Positions 62,336 through 64,000 of a DNA stretch of 64,000 nt are shown one piece after another (position 1 is the stretch's first letter; each line of letters opens with the position of its first letter). The stretch lies in NCBI GenBank assembly GCA_029207755.1, contig JARCOQ010000240.1, positions 59,635 through 123,634 of the forward strand. Direction: 5' to 3'. This DNA is from Chamaea fasciata. Taxonomy: Eukaryota; Chordata; Aves; Passeriformes; Sylviidae. The notes under the pieces are model-generated. The model did not search any database, was not told the origin of the DNA, and saw only the letters and a program-made list of their open reading frames with translations. The position numbers and the translations under genes were made by a program.

Positions 62336-64000
62336 CCCTCAGGGACACCGAGGGCACAGCGAGGGCACCCCCAGGGACACCAAGGGGACAGCCAGAGCAC
62401 CCCAAGGACACCCTGGGCATCCACAGGGACACCTACGGGACAGCAAGGGCACCCCCAGGGACACCCTGGGCACCCCCAGGGACACGTAGGGGACAGCCAG
62501 GGCACCCCAGGGACGCCCTGGGCATCCCCAGGGACACCGAGGGGACAGCCAGGGCACCCCAGGGACATCTAGGGGGACCTCCAAGGCATACGCAGGAACA
62601 CCCTGGGCACCCCCAGGGACACCTAGGGGACAGCCTGGGCACCCCCAGGGACACCCAGGTCACCCTTCAAGGACACCTAGGGGATGGCAAGGGCACCCTA
62701 GGGACAGCCAGGGCACCCCCAGGGTCACCTAGGGGACAGGCAGGGCACCCCCAGGGACACGTAGGGGAAAGCCAGGGCACCCCAGGGACACCCAGGGCAC
62801 CCCCAGGGACACCTAGGGGACAGCCAGGGCACCCTAGGGACAGCCAGGGCACCCCAAGGGACACCTAGGGGACAGCCAGGGCACTCCAGGGACAGCCAGG
62901 GCACCCCCAGGGACACCTAGGGGACAGCCAGGGCACCCTAGGGACAGCCAGGGCACCCCTAGGGACACCAAGGGGACAGCCAGGGCACCCCAGGGACACC
63001 CCGGGCACCACCAGGGACACCTAGGGCACCCCCAGAGACACCTAGGGGAAGGCAGGACACCCCCAGGGACATTTAGTGGTCAGACAGGGCACTCCAGGGA
63101 CACCCAGGACACCCCCAGGGACACCAAGGGGACAGGCAGGGCACTCCCAGGGACACTCTGGGCACCCACAGGGACACCATGGGGACAGCCAGGGCACCCC
63201 AGGGACACCCAGGGCACTCCCAGGGACACCTAGGGCACCCCCAGGGACACCTAGGGGACAGCCAAGGCCCCCCCAGGGACACCTAGGGGACAGCCAGGGC
63301 ACCCCCAGGGACAGGCAAGGCACCCCCAGGGACACCTAGGGGACAGCCAGGGCACCCTAAATACAGCCAGGGCACCCCCAGGGACACCGAGGGGAAAGCC
63401 AGGGCACCCCCAGAGACATTTAGGGGACAGCCAGGGCACTCCAGGGACAGCCAGGGCACCCCCAGCGACCCCTAGGGGACAGCCAGGGCACCCTAGGGAC
63501 AGCCAGGGCACCACTAGGGACACCAAGGGAACAGCCAGGGCACCCTAGGGACAGCCAGGGCACCCTCCGGGACACCTACGGGACAGGCAGGGCACCCCCA
63601 GAGACCCCTAGGGACAGCCAGGGCCCCCCCAGGGACACCCAGGGCACCCCCAAGGACACCTAGGGGACAGCCACGGCATCCCCAGGGGACACACAGGGCA
63701 CCCCCAGGGACACCTAGAGGACAGCCAGGGCACCCCAGGCACACCCAGGGCACCCCGACGGACACCTAGGGGGACAGCCAGGGCACACTAGGGACAGCCA
63801 GGGCACCCCCAGGGACACAGAGGGCACAGCAAGGGCACCCTAGGGACATCCAGGGGCACCCCCAAGGACACCTAGGGGACAGGAAGGCCACCCCCAGGGA
63901 CAGCGAAGGGACAGCCAGGGCACCCTAGGGACAGCCAGTGCACCCCCACAGACACAGAGGTCACAGCCAGGACACCCTGTGGACAGCCAGGGCACCCCCA

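Larger units (their letters stand above)
52408..64000. repeat. Minisatellite array D
   Basis: About 11.6 kb of the same sub-unit repeat runs off the right window edge. The variant vocabulary shifts: GACACCAAGGGGACAGCC, CTGACGGGACAGCC, CACCCTGGGCACCCCC and GGGCCGCCTAGGGG are frequent, while GCCATGGCTCCC and CTGACGAGACAG, common to the left, are not seen. No non-satellite island longer than a few tens of bases is present, and no gene or RNA gene is supportable. Confidence 0.95.

Noticed and set aside
1..64000. CRISPR-like array of repeats and spacers
   Set aside because: Adjacent units are all variants of the same short sub-units, with no unique spacers and no associated genes. The sequence has vertebrate character.
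1..64000. tRNA, rRNA, transposon or viral genes
   Set aside because: Scanning both strands by eye, I saw no cloverleaf-like or conserved RNA sequence, no terminal inverted repeats, and no polymerase, integrase or capsid-like protein. Everything outside the three islands is the minisatellite.

Overview
The window is almost entirely one very large GC-rich tandem repeat (a minisatellite/satellite-scale array). I find no intact, confidently supportable gene. The + strand is built from 10- and 11-bp sub-units of three kinds: GGGACACCTA (variants ..CCCA, ..GTA, ..CGA), GGGGACAGCCA and GGGCACCCCCA. They combine into 20-, 21- and 32-bp units. The dominant 32-bp unit is about 72% G+C, contains no CpG, and has one T against eight A on the + strand. 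Open frames exist on both strands and in several frames simply because the repeat lacks stops in those phases. Nearly all of them begin with GTG or TTG rather than ATG and end inside the repeat, so I do not annotate them as genes.

The sequence looks like a vertebrate nuclear genome, most probably a bird (GC-rich microchromosome or similar). This is inferred from the base composition, from intron-like splice signals, and from ACTGGGA/ATGAACTGG-type short repeats in the non-satellite islands, which I associate with avian introns. No bacterial operons, RNA genes, CRISPR arrays, phage genes or insertion sequences are visible.

Layout: array A (1-1740); island 1 (1741-2273); array B (2274-13198); island 2 (13199-13730); array C (13731-51874); island 3 (51875-52407); array D (52408-64000). 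The three islands are copies of one roughly 533-bp non-satellite sequence. Each holds, on the minus strand, a 70-bp candidate exon (67 bp in island 2) with an acceptor, a donor and an open frame, plus a weaker second exon candidate at the island edge. I cannot name the parent gene. The simplest reading is that a genic or pseudogenic fragment was caught in, and copied with, the expanding repeat.

On top of the short repeat lies a hierarchy of large segmental duplications: a 2.82-kb tandem pair (3885-9523), a 2.66-kb spaced pair (14152-18246), a 4.24-kb spaced pair (19300-24515), a 6.74/6.85-kb tandem pair (24335-37921), a 1.73-kb tandem pair (39258-42678), a 1.46-kb family with a third copy (45395-51230), and an older 7.8-8.0-kb spaced pair (52900-62335). 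The second 2.82-kb copy is full of single-base indels from about 7.6 kb onward, which looks like unpolished long-read sequence rather than biology. The most interesting observations are the ~10.5-bp phasing of GGG tracts over nearly 64 kb, the recurring island with its exon-like core, and the duplication hierarchy. I found no evidence of a new multi-gene system.
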